A stretch of 64,000 nucleotides of DNA, taken from assembly GCA_947503285.1 (NCBI GenBank), contig CANNDD010000002.1, positions 372,001-436,000 of the forward strand, given 5' to 3'. The translations under genes and the position numbers were made by a program. This document shows, piece by piece, positions 27,001 to 32,698 of this stretch (its first letter is position 1; every line of letters starts with the position of its first letter). The notes under the pieces are model-generated. The model saw only the letters and a program-made list of their open reading frames with translations, was not told where the DNA came from and ran no database searches. This DNA is from an uncultured Croceitalea sp. GTDB lineage: Bacteria; Bacteroidota; Bacteroidia; Flavobacteriales; Flavobacteriaceae.

Positions 27001-29597
27001 CGGGATGCATACTTAATACCGTACATACCATCGAAGAGCCTGAGCAGATGCAGGTGCTGGCGACAAAACTTACTGATGAAGAATGTTTGAACAATGGTGT
27101 TGACGACGGAAGTTTTGGTATAACGATTTCCAACTATACGGGTGATTTCAGTTATCAGGTTTATGATGCGACGAACAATCCTGTACCGGGTCAATCCGGA
27201 ACTGGAAATACGGCTACCACATTACCACCTATTACAGGTCTTCCTGGAGGGGTATACTATGTTGCAGTTACGCAAACACAAGCTCCTTTCTGTGTGGAAA
27301 ATTCCAATGTAGTCACCATAATTGCTCCTGAGGCCCCTATTACGGCAGTTATCACTGAGGAAGCGAGCGTAAGTTGTTCAAATGATCAAGGACGGTTATT
27401 GGTTTCTGCCAATGGGGGTGAAGGACCGTATACCATTGTCTTGAACAATACGACTACTGGACAAGTTTATACCCAGAACAATAGTTCTGCACATATCTTT
27501 ACCGACTTATCAGCTGGTGATTTTACCATTACCATTACTGATGCCTTCGGTTGTGTATTCAACGATATCATAACACTCGTTCGACCAGATGATATTATAG
27601 CCACTATTTCAGCGGGTACTTTGGTATGTTTTGGAGATACCAATGGTTCCGTAATGGCTACGGTTTCGGCAAGAAATGTTTCAGCGGTATATGAATATCG
27701 ATTAAACAACTATTCCGATTTGGCGGGCAGTGCCGCACCACAGACCTCTGCACCACAAGCAATGGCGACATTTGATAACCTTTTGGCAGGATTTTATAGC
27801 ATTACCGTAACAGACGACTTTGGATGCTCGTTTGAAACACCCATTGTCGCGATTACCGATCCCTCTGAGGTTTCTGCACAATTGCTGCGTGTTGCACCTT
27901 TGACCTGTACTACCCAGGCGCAATTGGAATTAACCGCTTCTGGAGGAACCGGACCGTACATGTACAGTGAGGATGGTGTGAATTTCTTCCCCATGAATGG
28001 GACTAATGGGTCAAATACCCATCTGTTCACGACTATTGATGCCGGTAGTTATCGCTATTATGTGCGGGACGCCTTCAATTGTGCTTCCATCGTTTCAAAT
28101 GAAATTACGGAAGACCCCATTGCGCCTTTGACTTTGACCATGAACACCGCTGCTGCATTTATAAACTGTACCAGTGAAAGTACGGCAGCCATTTTTGCGC
28201 AGGCTGATGGAGGAATGGGCAACTATCAATATGAGTTATTTACCGATAGTACTTTGAATATCGGTTCACGCATAGCCGGCCCGCAACCAACAGGAGAGTT
28301 TAGAAATCTGCCTCAAGGGGATTATTACGTCAGCGTTACTAGTAATGATTGCACAGTCTCTGCTGAGTACGTTCAAATTGTGGAACCCATGCCGTTATCT
28401 TACACGGAGACGGTTACTAATGTAACTTGTGCGGGTGAGGCCGATGGAAGCATCTCAGTGACACTTTCCGGTGGGGCTGGTGGGTATCAATATGCCATTT
28501 CACCAAACCTTGACCAGTTTGATGTTGAAAACACCTTCACCGACTTGGCCGCAGGTGATTACACCGTGATTGCCCAAGATCAAAACGGTTGTTTTGAAGT
28601 TCTGGAATATACGATAACCATACCCGACCCGATTGATGTTACCACCGTAACGGTTCTTGATGAGGTTTGTGCGGGTAGTGGGGATGGCGCTTTCGAAATC
28701 AACATCACCGGAGGAACGGCACCGTATCGAACCAGTTTAAATTCCAATAGTGACACGGACTTTGTTCAAAATCAACTTCAGTTCACAGGGCTAGCCGAGG
28801 GCACGTACGTTGTCTTCGTTAAAGATGCCCAAGATTGTGAAGAAAACATCATTGTTGAGATTGATCCCGGCGTAAACCTAAATGCATCGGTGACACCTGT
28901 TTATGTGTGTAATGGGGTAGTGCCCGACAACAGTTTATTGGTGACTTTTGAAGATGAGACCGTTTTGGATGATGTATTGTACGCCATGGATTCTACGGAC
29001 CCATCAAGCATGCGACTAACGTCAGACTTTACCAATCTTACCCCGGGCATGCACACGCTTACCATAGCACATGCCAATGGGTGTATGAACACCATTGATT
29101 TTGAAATCCAGGATTTTGAACCCTTAACCTTGGTTCTTGAGCAAAACAGTATCAATGAAATAACTGCTATAGCTGGCGGTGGATTAGAAGACTATGCCTT
29201 CTTCTTTGAAGATGTTGACAATGGTACCGATAACACGTTCATTATTAATAGGACCGATACCTACACGGTACGTTTGATAGATCAGAATGGATGTGAGGTT
29301 TCCGCAGAAATTTTTATGGAGTTCATAGATATTGAAATTCCCAATTTCTTTACCCCAGATGGTGATGATACGAACGATACCTGGTCACCACGAAATTTAG
29401 AAGCGTTCCCAAATGTACTAACTATCATCTTTGATCGTTATGGTAGAGAACTCTATAGAATGGAAATAAATGATACGCCCTGGAACGGAACGTATCAAAA
29501 CAATGATTTACCAACAGGTGACTATTGGTATGTCATTAAACTAAGAGGCGAAAATGACGACCGTGAATTTGTTGGTCACTTTACCCTCTATCGATGA
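15012..29597 (+). CDS. sprB: Giant SprB-like T9SS surface adhesin
   Basis: A 4861-aa surface protein. In gliding flavobacteria SprB-type adhesins are moved along the cell by the motility machinery and grip the substrate. ATG 15012 opens a signal peptide (MKLLLDIKSIF...HSHAQ). Residues ~27-390 are a unique N-terminal region. Residues ~395-520 resemble a DUF11-type beta domain (LEKRVEDIAG..., YVLSFQNIGNDDG). From ~770 to ~4700 there are about 42 SprB-type units, each with a cysteine near its start (e.g. VSCFGGSDGAISI) and ending in the pattern L..G.Y.V.V.D..GC. A beta-sandwich insert interrupts the array at ~1279-1480. Residues ~4774-4861 are a CHU_C type B sorting domain (IEIPNFFTPDGDDTNDTW...). 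No frameshift is seen. It is shorter than F. johnsoniae SprB (~6500 aa). The symbol rests on architecture and the sprF-like neighbour, not proven orthology. Confidence 0.9.
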   Translation: MKLLLDIKSIFLAVFILFCAVFHSHAQEVVPFTPRLDGDNIEIRGDIIFVGNNILNRASESNPSEANTPYNGTANNNSLWMEYIDIDSDPLTFSSSSAELNIADPSCSQVRYAGLYWAGTYPNERSTNGGAQFDGTPRIEEWNEIKFKVPGGNYVDLVADNDPDLPGEEDAIIFDGINPSTGSFFKDAPVICYKEVTDLIRSNANPNGEYTAANIRATRGRRNGSSSAGWVLVVIYENPNESGKFISTFDGYAGLSGSVGNVDVAVNGFRTLPNPFPVRARVGVAALEGDRGINNDRFFIKANSVASFSELSTTLNPDNNFFNSTITTDGAQVPTRTPFGTNTLGTDIDVFNLDNPVNSVMPNDETGATLRFTSSGDGYGPFLTVFTVEIIEPNIILEKRVEDIAGNDITGAGVNLGQYLDYVLSFQNIGNDDGINYTIRDVLPINVTLDETNMVLPTGVTYTYNPATREVVFTIPDNLIEEDRPTYTIRMRVRVAENCFDFIDACTDLIENLAYSTYQGELNSAVITDDPSVSDFDNCGFVTPGATNFLLDDLENCNYSRSVQLCGETVLLDAGDNFDSYVWYRDENADGLIDAGDTVITDADADNDPSTIVVDEIGVYLVDKMVADPCKGFQETITVTLFGATQSNPITALINDPSNTVDGEIVVCPNDGDELPQIFLCGQNDTELIQINIPDADSIEWEQLDEASCTAATADCANKNNTCTWNTVATGGDFLASNPGQFRLVINYQNGCFSRFYFNVFQNTLDLQYTTRDIVCNTPGNITINNLGAGYGYRLFDVANNNVLVDFAAGEGPSFDISNNGVYRIDVTQLDINGDPIAGACIFSTEEEGILDRDLTTDITITPSTCNTQGSIQVAALNVFPNYSYELRLDDGTPPPTPPTNDPYQGLHPGGTLVDDETAQLDNTHVFNVNEGNYFVITRTDDGCIDVQNVTVSRTPDPTLAALTTADIGCNDGEITLTAANGNPSSYFYAIWSIDGTDLYSDPSSIPSSAFQTSNVFTFTSGEAGDYGFIVVDANNCIGFSNIETIDENGVLSIDSITETQPSCSGDANGEITINISGGIAPFQFSIDNGATYVPTETFVGLTAGSYDIRVLDNSGCDVTLPFVLDEPFPLSASAGVSRDVTCDPSGGAEVRITNVVGGTAPYEYSFDGGATWGTSSVGMLLPGDYTVFVRDASCSFSMDVTVEGLPMPPDVALTPEVSYNCDGTGTITATPSISGYDYRYELDGVPNSPDPTSNVFTDVAPGTYTVTTYYASQTPPSPSLLLSEDFGVGNGTIPSPDTRGYAYEDQTTSTAGGGDANNRINDFQYSVTNRIVAPFGAWISPNDHTDPSDTDGRFLVINVGTPSPGQIIYTKPINDVIPNRPLRISLYIFNLVVSTSTILDPDLTIEIVDPGGTVIESIRTGDIAKNTGPDDWVLFTTDLNPGANTNLDFVIRTEKVGNNGNDLALDDIEIFQIPEVCELSVDTPVTVQPGRVFAGSLLNTTNISCNGLNDGTITFEVENFDTTAGFDYSEDGGTTWINSTTSPVTTNAVFGAGSQTILIRKADEITCTTSVTATLSEPSPVTATASITTALTCTNNATITANASGGTPAYDYQLEDGSGVVIGAFDFLNNGNNRIFTGLSDGTYVVRVRDANGCEDTIDTPLIIAPMNPVAFSVIPTVCYAGGNTASIQVDVTSGNGGYQFRINAGPWLTPTPTTATSYTFNGLANGSYDIDVRDQSGCPVTLATQTVTIAPQLTISATAPNISVCGTDSDITITANGGDGNYVYAVVADGVTPVTADFSTTNPINVTAAGDYDIYVRDNSGNTGFCEAVFDFELLQDAPFNFTPSPTDVSCFGGSDGAISIGTVSGAQAPYTYSIDNGATYVTTSVFPNLTAGTYQVRVQDANLCESAAQNIVVAQPNEIIAEATQTQDYTCAQLGEITVGNVTPTSGGSGDYQYSINGGAWTASTTGGHVFTNLSDGTYSIRVRDANATDCEITLADIIIAPLPIPPTVAYSVDYNCDGTGNVTITPFDVSYTYILDGVLPGQTGASANIFNNVAVGTHTLRVTYSPDCHVDTTVIVQDGFAFEASITAFENLECFGDGSGTITIDADNYGAGGYEYSLNGGAFIGPFSAPEQITGLNAQTHTIVVRDVDNPIAGCTENLSQMLVEPSALDARAVLTQNITCDNGGATIDASTTVGGTPTYDYQLEINDGPVAGPFNIISIVTPYQTGTTFTGLPANNPGESYVVRVRDSNGCIDVIANAIVVDDPNNIVFDVTPTACYSGNNDGTIVVNVTDGNGNYQFRLNGGPWITPSPVNATTYTFSGLSNGSYDVEVRDQFGCPVGSNLQTTVLNPNLNATITIDHISSCNDGRITVTASGGDGDYRYAFMPTGNVPVFGDFVTSNFLDITSGNDGDYDVYVRDNFAVAPDACNYMETVTVNPAVTLAYTPTPTDPECHDGTGSISIAIAAGDNPYTIEIIDLDNGGASDQTLTNVVGNSQDFLNLMPGDYTIIVTDANGCPNTQTPVTITNPDELTATVQGVVPGNCTGNVNDFGIEFLAYPTTLGTIEFSADGGLTWPGDSTNPGTTDQITGFNPGDTVNPSMRTTDGFGNTVCQTDFPPFIVPYPLDDLNIDINAIVIDCNELQVTVQGTAGLSPYEYTYTDNPAGFDPNSATWTAPTPGNHVFTGLIPGRTYVFYVRDASGPPQCVRQSTVNVNTLAPPPVQITADVTPTCAGLTNGQITYTVTETNIGELGGTFDWDFYRLDDVAPFGPPILITSGTETGFTSGDSFVVPTPASLGTGEYFVEIRGAAPNNCVIGSENVYLDELDPITFTPNVIRQITCANPGLIEIDNPMGGGGTYTYTLSSTNFIADIITTDNPIEVPISNLVDATATPFDILVEIADQFACPVTTLPSHTVSITISQNPTATVATTNCTTPFGITVSASGGTAPYLYSIDGGVTYVNNGGTFNNLAVGTYAISIIDANGCTDTDTAEIYPSLQATATLTKLLDCTASPNAEITIAATDGSGSYDYEITGPVNQTRTALPSPANSIVWDLASVAGTYTVQVYDNNRASCPPRTFTVEVPARIDPVIDTISNTDITCIGDNDGTITVSAVNNGVSPYTFEITSFDGTAVSISPTSSTPTSATFTGLAPTSGAGYIVTVTGEPTANGCSVNSAAIIINEPSAIAVTMAPTVEFNCTTANNSNNAVISVQSIAGGSGNYVRYHFYTTDDPLTAPIEPDLTVQDGSNDSYTETNTAGGYYAIEVYDDNGCLGVANTRINPFDELLSATITVDQEISCIAGENISINAFGSITDTSTPAGLANYEFRLLPAGIFDPSNTFTNLPVGTHDFEVRNVNTNCIITVSHTVNEPNNFDITTTITDVVCDGTDGTVTFTINDPINPYTGGFDYQVFEQLTNNPQTGVLNHPNPGPTPVVNLAAGDYYVVITQNGHPLCSNPENFSIAGPNGPITGNTQVEQVTCALNNGVIEIINAQGGWGGYEYFVALASDPAPTTTSFVGSPRFTGLSGAPAPLGLDYQVWIKDQNDCMQRLPDVNLQDPEPITAGIQVNQGNCTDFSGEIEVTGVTGGQGSNYTFQLLLNGSLFGVPQNTPVFSNLGAGSYEVQIRDQWSCAATTTAVTLYDVIAPTASITKTIDCVSGGTITTTQTGGSGTFDYEVRYPGTLPTDPADDTLLTSASATFTNLTLVGDYVFTITDTATGHTCSTTISQRLEDAVLPNLGIDSFTNVTCNGANDGAISVNANPDNGIGPYGFEIILIDGSAASIAPTSNTATTATFDSLSATIGGTTYTIRVTAANGCTEDITQTITQPEPITNVTANVVQFGCTTGNNTENASISIDVGAILGGSGNYTRFDFINTMTSSTVQSGSNPVYVETNYTGGNYDIYAYDDMGCRNAVATNVTIDPFVEITNPTVVDLIALTCNPGGDAQIQVGVTVNPAIATPNLEYVINGINVVYSDTNATGLFTGLSAGNYSIAVTNLDAGCILNTVHTIEEPEQMQVLATKLTDEECLNNGVDDGSFGITISNYTGDFSYQVYDATNNPVPGQSGTGNTATTLPPITGLPGGVYYVAVTQTQAPFCVENSNVVTIIAPEAPITAVITEEASVSCSNDQGRLLVSANGGEGPYTIVLNNTTTGQVYTQNNSSAHIFTDLSAGDFTITITDAFGCVFNDIITLVRPDDIIATISAGTLVCFGDTNGSVMATVSARNVSAVYEYRLNNYSDLAGSAAPQTSAPQAMATFDNLLAGFYSITVTDDFGCSFETPIVAITDPSEVSAQLLRVAPLTCTTQAQLELTASGGTGPYMYSEDGVNFFPMNGTNGSNTHLFTTIDAGSYRYYVRDAFNCASIVSNEITEDPIAPLTLTMNTAAAFINCTSESTAAIFAQADGGMGNYQYELFTDSTLNIGSRIAGPQPTGEFRNLPQGDYYVSVTSNDCTVSAEYVQIVEPMPLSYTETVTNVTCAGEADGSISVTLSGGAGGYQYAISPNLDQFDVENTFTDLAAGDYTVIAQDQNGCFEVLEYTITIPDPIDVTTVTVLDEVCAGSGDGAFEINITGGTAPYRTSLNSNSDTDFVQNQLQFTGLAEGTYVVFVKDAQDCEENIIVEIDPGVNLNASVTPVYVCNGVVPDNSLLVTFEDETVLDDVLYAMDSTDPSSMRLTSDFTNLTPGMHTLTIAHANGCMNTIDFEIQDFEPLTLVLEQNSINEITAIAGGGLEDYAFFFEDVDNGTDNTFIINRTDTYTVRLIDQNGCEVSAEIFMEFIDIEIPNFFTPDGDDTNDTWSPRNLEAFPNVLTIIFDRYGRELYRMEINDTPWNGTYQNNDLPTGDYWYVIKLRGENDDREFVGHFTLYR
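18846..19460 (+). other. Beta-sandwich insert in SprB array
   Basis: Residues ~1279-1480 of the giant adhesin lack the SprB pattern. The segment starts LLLSEDFGVGNG, runs through GAWISPNDHTDPSD and GRFLVINVG, and ends LALDDIEIFQIPE. An opening 'EDF' strand, a central 'G.FLVIN' strand and a closing 'DDI.I' strand are typical of jelly-roll domains such as carbohydrate-binding or MAM-like modules. Ligand unknown. It sits between repeat units 6 and 7. Confidence 0.6.
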
Positions 29598-29618
29598 TAA
29601 ACCTTAACCTATAGAGTT

Positions 29619-30566
29619 ATGAAAAAGACCCAAATCATACTGCTATGCTCGCTTTTTACCTTTGTCGTAAAAGGCCAAGAACTTACGATACCCCAATTGT
29701 CGCAATATATTGCCGACAACCCTTTTTTAATGTCGCCCACCTATGCGGGTGTCGGTGACCACATTAAGGTGCGTTTAAACGGACTTACACAGTGGGTGGG
29801 TATAGAAGATGCCCCAGACACGCAAACCGTCGCTGCAGATGCCCGTATTGGTGATAGATCGGGTATCGGTATGCTCATGTACAATGATAGTAATGGTAAT
29901 ACCCGACAACGGGGTGCAAGGGTGTCTTTTGCACATCACTTGACCTTAGATCGTTATGAAGACGAGTTTTTGTCTTTTGGAATCTCGTATAACTTTAACC
30001 AATTTCGTATTGATGTCGAAAACTTTAGGGATGAAAATGGACAAATACCAACCGATGATCGCTCTACGGTAAACCACAATTTCGATTTGGGCGTACTATA
30101 CCGTTACGATAAATTTTACCTCAGCTTGAACGCATCTAACATATTGCCCAAAAATCTAGAGCAATTCAACCCGACATTCGAACCGAATACCCTCAGAAAC
30201 TACTATGCCTATGTTGGCTACAGCTTTCTTAAAAATAAGAATAGCAGAATAGAATTTGAGCCTTCGGTATTTTTTCAATGGTTCGAAAATGATGGTCGTT
30301 CGGTAACGGATGTCAATGCAAAATTCAGATTTCACGATTTTGAGGATTATTATTACCTAGGGCTTACCTATCGTTTCTTGAACGATCAATTGGGATCGCC
30401 ACTTTATGTGGCACCTATTGCTGGTCTTAAAAAGAACAACTTCTACTTTGGATATTCTTATCAGGTAATCACGAATGAAATTCTTGGTTATAGCTCTGGT
30501 ACGCACGTATTGACGGTGGGGCTTGATTTATTCCAGGGCATCAGTAATTGTCGTTGTACGTACTAA
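29619..30566 (+). CDS. sprF: PorP/SprF-family T9SS partner protein
   Basis: Outer-membrane protein of 315 aa expected to be needed for secretion or surface delivery of the adhesin encoded just upstream, as SprF is for SprB in Flavobacterium johnsoniae. The signal peptide ends at FVVKGQ. The body shows the PorP/SprF pattern: IADNPFLMSPTYAGVGD, LNGLTQWVG, ADARIGDRSGIGMLMY, then alternating amphipathic strands ending ...THVLTVGLDLF. It lies 21 nt after the giant adhesin, clearly in the same transcription unit. Unlike the other PorP/SprF protein in this locus (12452-14626) it has only the family domain and normal length. The symbol reflects position and family. Confidence 0.9.
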   Translation: MKKTQIILLCSLFTFVVKGQELTIPQLSQYIADNPFLMSPTYAGVGDHIKVRLNGLTQWVGIEDAPDTQTVAADARIGDRSGIGMLMYNDSNGNTRQRGARVSFAHHLTLDRYEDEFLSFGISYNFNQFRIDVENFRDENGQIPTDDRSTVNHNFDLGVLYRYDKFYLSLNASNILPKNLEQFNPTFEPNTLRNYYAYVGYSFLKNKNSRIEFEPSVFFQWFENDGRSVTDVNAKFRFHDFEDYYYLGLTYRFLNDQLGSPLYVAPIAGLKKNNFYFGYSYQVITNEILGYSSGTHVLTVGLDLFQGISNCRCTY

Positions 30567-30585
30567 AAATTCCCTTTCTTTGAGT

Positions 30586-30593
30586 TAATTTTG
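30586..30593 (+). promoter_or_regulatory. -7 promoter element of folB
   Basis: TAATTTTG matches TAnnTTTG exactly and ends 18 nt before the folB ATG at 30612. A longer reading frame starting at TTG 30591 begins inside this element and can be dismissed. Confidence 0.5.
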
Positions 30594-30611
30594 TCCCTTA
30601 TTCAACTAGAA

Positions 30612-30968
30612 ATGGGCAAAATCAAATTAAACAATATTAGGGTACATGCCTGGCATGGCTGCTTGAAGGAAGAAAGTATCATTGGTAGTGATTATAGGGT
30701 AGATTTGGAAGTCAGTAGTGATCTTTCAAAACCAGCGGATAGTGATGATTTAAGCGATACCGTCGACTACGTGCATTTGAACAATATCGTTAAAGAGGAA
30801 ATGAATATAAAATCAAAGCTTTTGGAACACGTCGCCAAAAGGATTTTAGACCGAGCATTTTCGGAAATTCCCCAAATACATAACGCCGAGGTTTCCGTTT
30901 CAAAAATAAACCCGCCGATCGGTGGGGATGTCGAAAGTGTATCCGTAATACTTAGCCGTCAACAATAG
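30612..30968 (+). CDS. folB: Dihydroneopterin aldolase
   Basis: Folate-pathway enzyme of 118 aa converting 7,8-dihydroneopterin to 6-hydroxymethyl-7,8-dihydropterin and glycolaldehyde in the cytosol. The family pattern is complete: IRVHAWHGCLKEES at the start, the GSDYRVDLEV strand, SDTVDYVHLNNIV, the helix SKLLEHVAKRIL and the closing VSKINPPIGGDVESVSV. Length matches the usual ~120 aa of this tunnelling-fold enzyme. ATG 30612 is chosen because the upstream TTG belongs to the promoter. It stands alone between the adhesin operon and tRNA-Cys; no other folate genes are in the window. Confidence 0.95.
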   Translation: MGKIKLNNIRVHAWHGCLKEESIIGSDYRVDLEVSSDLSKPADSDDLSDTVDYVHLNNIVKEEMNIKSKLLEHVAKRILDRAFSEIPQIHNAEVSVSKINPPIGGDVESVSVILSRQQ

Positions 30969-30980
30969 CCCCCGTCTATT

Positions 30981-31012
30981 TTGGAAACAAGAAATTAGTG
31001 TGCTACATTTGC
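30981..31012 (+). promoter_or_regulatory. Promoter of tRNA-Cys
   Basis: TTTG at 30981-30984 and TACATTTG at 31005-31012 are separated by 20 nt, a textbook Bacteroidota promoter (TTTG-N20-TAnnTTTG). Transcription would begin just before the tRNA 5' end at 31023. Confidence 0.7.
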
Positions 31013-31022
31013 ACACGCTTAT

Positions 31023-31093
31023 GGCATCGTGGCCGAGTGGCTAGGCACAGCTCTGCAAAAGCTTGTACAGCGGTTCGAATCCGCTCGATGCCT
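31023..31093 (+). tRNA. tRNA-Cys (GCA)
   Basis: A 71-nt cloverleaf. The acceptor stem GGCATCG (31023-31029) pairs with CGATGCC (31086-31092), with discriminator U at 31093, the main identity base for cysteine. The D stem is GCC/GGC. The anticodon loop CTGCAAA (31053-31059) carries GCA at 31055-31057. The T arm is AGCGG-TTCGAAT-CCGCT. The anticodon stem has one C-U mismatch at its outer pair. CCA is not encoded. Confidence 0.95.
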
Positions 31094-31095
31094 CA

Positions 31096-31130
31096 AAACC
31101 TTCCCCAATTGGGAGGGTTTTTATTTTTTT
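31096..31130 (+). terminator. Terminator of tRNA-Cys
   Basis: AAACCTTCCC pairs with GGGAGGGTTT (31096-31105 and 31111-31120, one G-T pair) around loop CAATT, followed by a T-rich run to 31130. A strong rho-independent terminator. Confidence 0.85.
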
Positions 31131-31184
31131 GAAAGAAGGGATAGACAGCGGTTCCCCCGAAGCCTCGGGGCGCTCGATGCCTCA

Positions 31185-31218
31185 AAACCTTCCCCAAATG
31201 GGAGGGTTTTTGTTTTTT
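31185..31218 (+). terminator. Duplicate copy of the tRNA-Cys terminator
   Basis: The same stem at 31185-31194 and 31200-31209 with loop CAAAT and a T-rich tail. It belongs to the second tandem unit and may act as a back-up terminator. Confidence 0.75.
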
Positions 31219-31278
31219 GGAAGAAGAGATGACACCGGTTCCCCCTCGGCGCACTCGATAACTCCAATAAAACTGGTT

Positions 31279-31953
31279 TTATTGACGGTTTTTTTGTTCA
31301 TTGATTTTTTCGATACCCCTCTTGATGTCGAACTTATCTTTAGGAAGAAAACCTTTGGTAATCAAAACCAGGCCGCATATCACCAAAACCACACCCAGCC
31401 CTTTCTTGATCAATCCTATCCTTTTTTTGGTCAACTTTTTACGAAGCTGCTTAGCGGCAATTATTTTAAATATATCGGTCATAAAATACGTTGCTAACAT
31501 GGTAGTGAAAAAAACAAGTATCCTATTGGGCTCATTATCCAAACTGGGGCCTACTATAATTAGAATACCCAACCAAAATACCAAAACACCGATATTGATG
31601 AAATTCAATAGAAAACCTTTGACCAATAAACCCAAATAAGTGGCTTTCTTTGCTTTTATCCCTTCTTTTTTACCTTCTTTTTTTACGAAAATTACAATTC
31701 CATAGACCAAAATTATCATCCCACCGAAAACATATAGTCCGGGCTGGTTGCTTAAGTTTTCCAATAATTGAAAACTACTGAAATAGGCTATCAATAAAAA
31801 CAGGATATCGGCGAAGATCACACCAATGTCAAAAGTGAGTCCGGCCCTAAAGCCCTTTGTCGCACTTGTCTCTAAAAGAACGAAGAAAACAGGACCCACC
31901 ATGAAGCTTAATAAAAAGCCCAGTGGAATCGCAGCCTGTACATCTTCAATCAT
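31279..31953 (-). CDS. LysE/RhtB-family transporter
   Basis: Inner-membrane protein of 224 aa from the LysE superfamily, whose members export amino acids or other small metabolites. It has about six hydrophobic segments and the family N-terminus AIPLGFLLSFMVGPVFFVLLE, matching the conserved G..PGP.....-like region. Further features are FDIGVIFADILFLLIAY and a C-terminal segment GLGVVLVICGLVLITKG. Substrate cannot be assigned. It starts only 3 bp after the stop of the head-GIN gene and follows rnr, so all three probably form one minus-strand transcription unit. The C-terminal tail (...KINEQKNRQ) is charged and cytoplasmic. Confidence 0.85.
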   Translation of the reverse strand: MIEDVQAAIPLGFLLSFMVGPVFFVLLETSATKGFRAGLTFDIGVIFADILFLLIAYFSSFQLLENLSNQPGLYVFGGMIILVYGIVIFVKKEGKKEGIKAKKATYLGLLVKGFLLNFINIGVLVFWLGILIIVGPSLDNEPNRILVFFTTMLATYFMTDIFKIIAAKQLRKKLTKKRIGLIKKGLGVVLVICGLVLITKGFLPKDKFDIKRGIEKINEQKNRQ

Positions 31954-31956
31954 CTC

Positions 31957-32643
31957 TTATTCTACACGTTCGATTTTACCTCCAAAAACTGTTTTTTCAT
32001 CCATTTTTTCAGGATCACCATAAACCTTTACCAAACCCCCGGCTTTCACGTCGGCCTTTACATATTTTGTGGCATATAGTTCTGCCGTACCTCCGGCATT
32101 CACTGAAATTGTGGCAAACTTGCTTTTAAACCCATTACCTAAGTAAGCTCCACCGGTATTAATGACGATATCTTGATTATCGGTAAAGCCCGTGGTGGTG
32201 ATTTTTCCGCCGGTTATCGCTTTGATCAATAATTGTTCGGTCTGGCAATTCAATTCCAATTCACCGCTTTCTTGGGCCTTTAGTTCCAATATATCTTGTT
32301 CAAAGGTGCTTTCTGATGTAATACGTGCATCTTCATTGACATCGATGATCTTGAGTTCTTCAGTAAAATATAAATCGATAAAAGTGCGATAACCACTAAA
32401 AATCTTATCGATTTGCATCCGAATCTTAAGTTTACCGTTTTTGTTGACAATGGCTACTTTTCTCGTATTCGCCCCAGTTATGACAGCTTTATTTGTATTT
32501 GACTCAATGAGGTTTATTGATATCCCATCAAATCCCTTTACTTCGGTAAATGGTTGAAGTTCTTGTGTTATTTCCCCATCTTGGGCACTTGTGGTTTGAA
32601 ACAAAAAAAACCACATCAGTATGACATATAGTTTGTTCATCAT
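31957..32643 (-). CDS. Head-GIN domain (DUF2807) secreted protein
   Basis: Exported protein of 228 aa. ATG at 32643 (or 32640) opens the signal peptide MMNKLYVILMWFFLFQTTSAQ; an upstream TTG at 32667 adds eight unlikely residues. The rest is a putative auto-transporter adhesin, head-GIN domain. It has a right-handed beta-helix-like run of short strands with conserved turns: VKGFDGISINLIES at the start, then NEDARI, QESGELELN, ITGGKITTTG, NTGGAYLGN, NAGGTAELYATKYVKADVKAGG and the closing VYGDPEKMD. Function of the family is unproven. It lies 55 bp downstream of rnr. Confidence 0.88.
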   Translation of the reverse strand: MMNKLYVILMWFFLFQTTSAQDGEITQELQPFTEVKGFDGISINLIESNTNKAVITGANTRKVAIVNKNGKLKIRMQIDKIFSGYRTFIDLYFTEELKIIDVNEDARITSESTFEQDILELKAQESGELELNCQTEQLLIKAITGGKITTTGFTDNQDIVINTGGAYLGNGFKSKFATISVNAGGTAELYATKYVKADVKAGGLVKVYGDPEKMDEKTVFGGKIERVE

Positions 32644-32698
32644 TTTCAGTTTTTGATTGATTGTCAACTATATAAACAAATTTTATTCCAAAAAAGTA

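Larger units (their letters stand above)
31067..31266 (+). repeat. Tandem decayed copies of tRNA-Cys 3' half plus terminator
   Basis: Three units of 78, 87 and at least 35 bp start at 31067, 31145 and 31232, each opening with ACAGCGGTTC or ACACCGGTTC. Unit 1 is the true T arm, acceptor 3' strand and terminator. Unit 2 repeats the acceptor 3' strand, discriminator and terminator: 27 identical bases at 31082-31108 and 31171-31197, and most of the next 40. Its T arm is replaced by a small hairpin, CCCCGA-AGCC-TCGGGG, at 31155-31170. Unit 3 keeps only the opening and a degraded CTCGATAACTC. No 5' half of a second tRNA is present. Confidence 0.8.

Noticed and set aside
15012-29597. Giant reading frame as an assembly artefact or a CRISPR-like repeat
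   Set aside because: The frame is open throughout, repeat units are diverged at the DNA level, and signal peptide and sorting domain are both intact, so it is one real gene. The units are protein repeats of ~85-100 residues, not short DNA repeats with spacers.
31063-31497. 144-codon open frame starting in tRNA-Cys
   Set aside because: It begins inside the tRNA, runs through the tandem terminator repeats and then antisense to the LysE-type gene. Its repeated motif (DASKPSP-like) simply reflects the DNA repeat.
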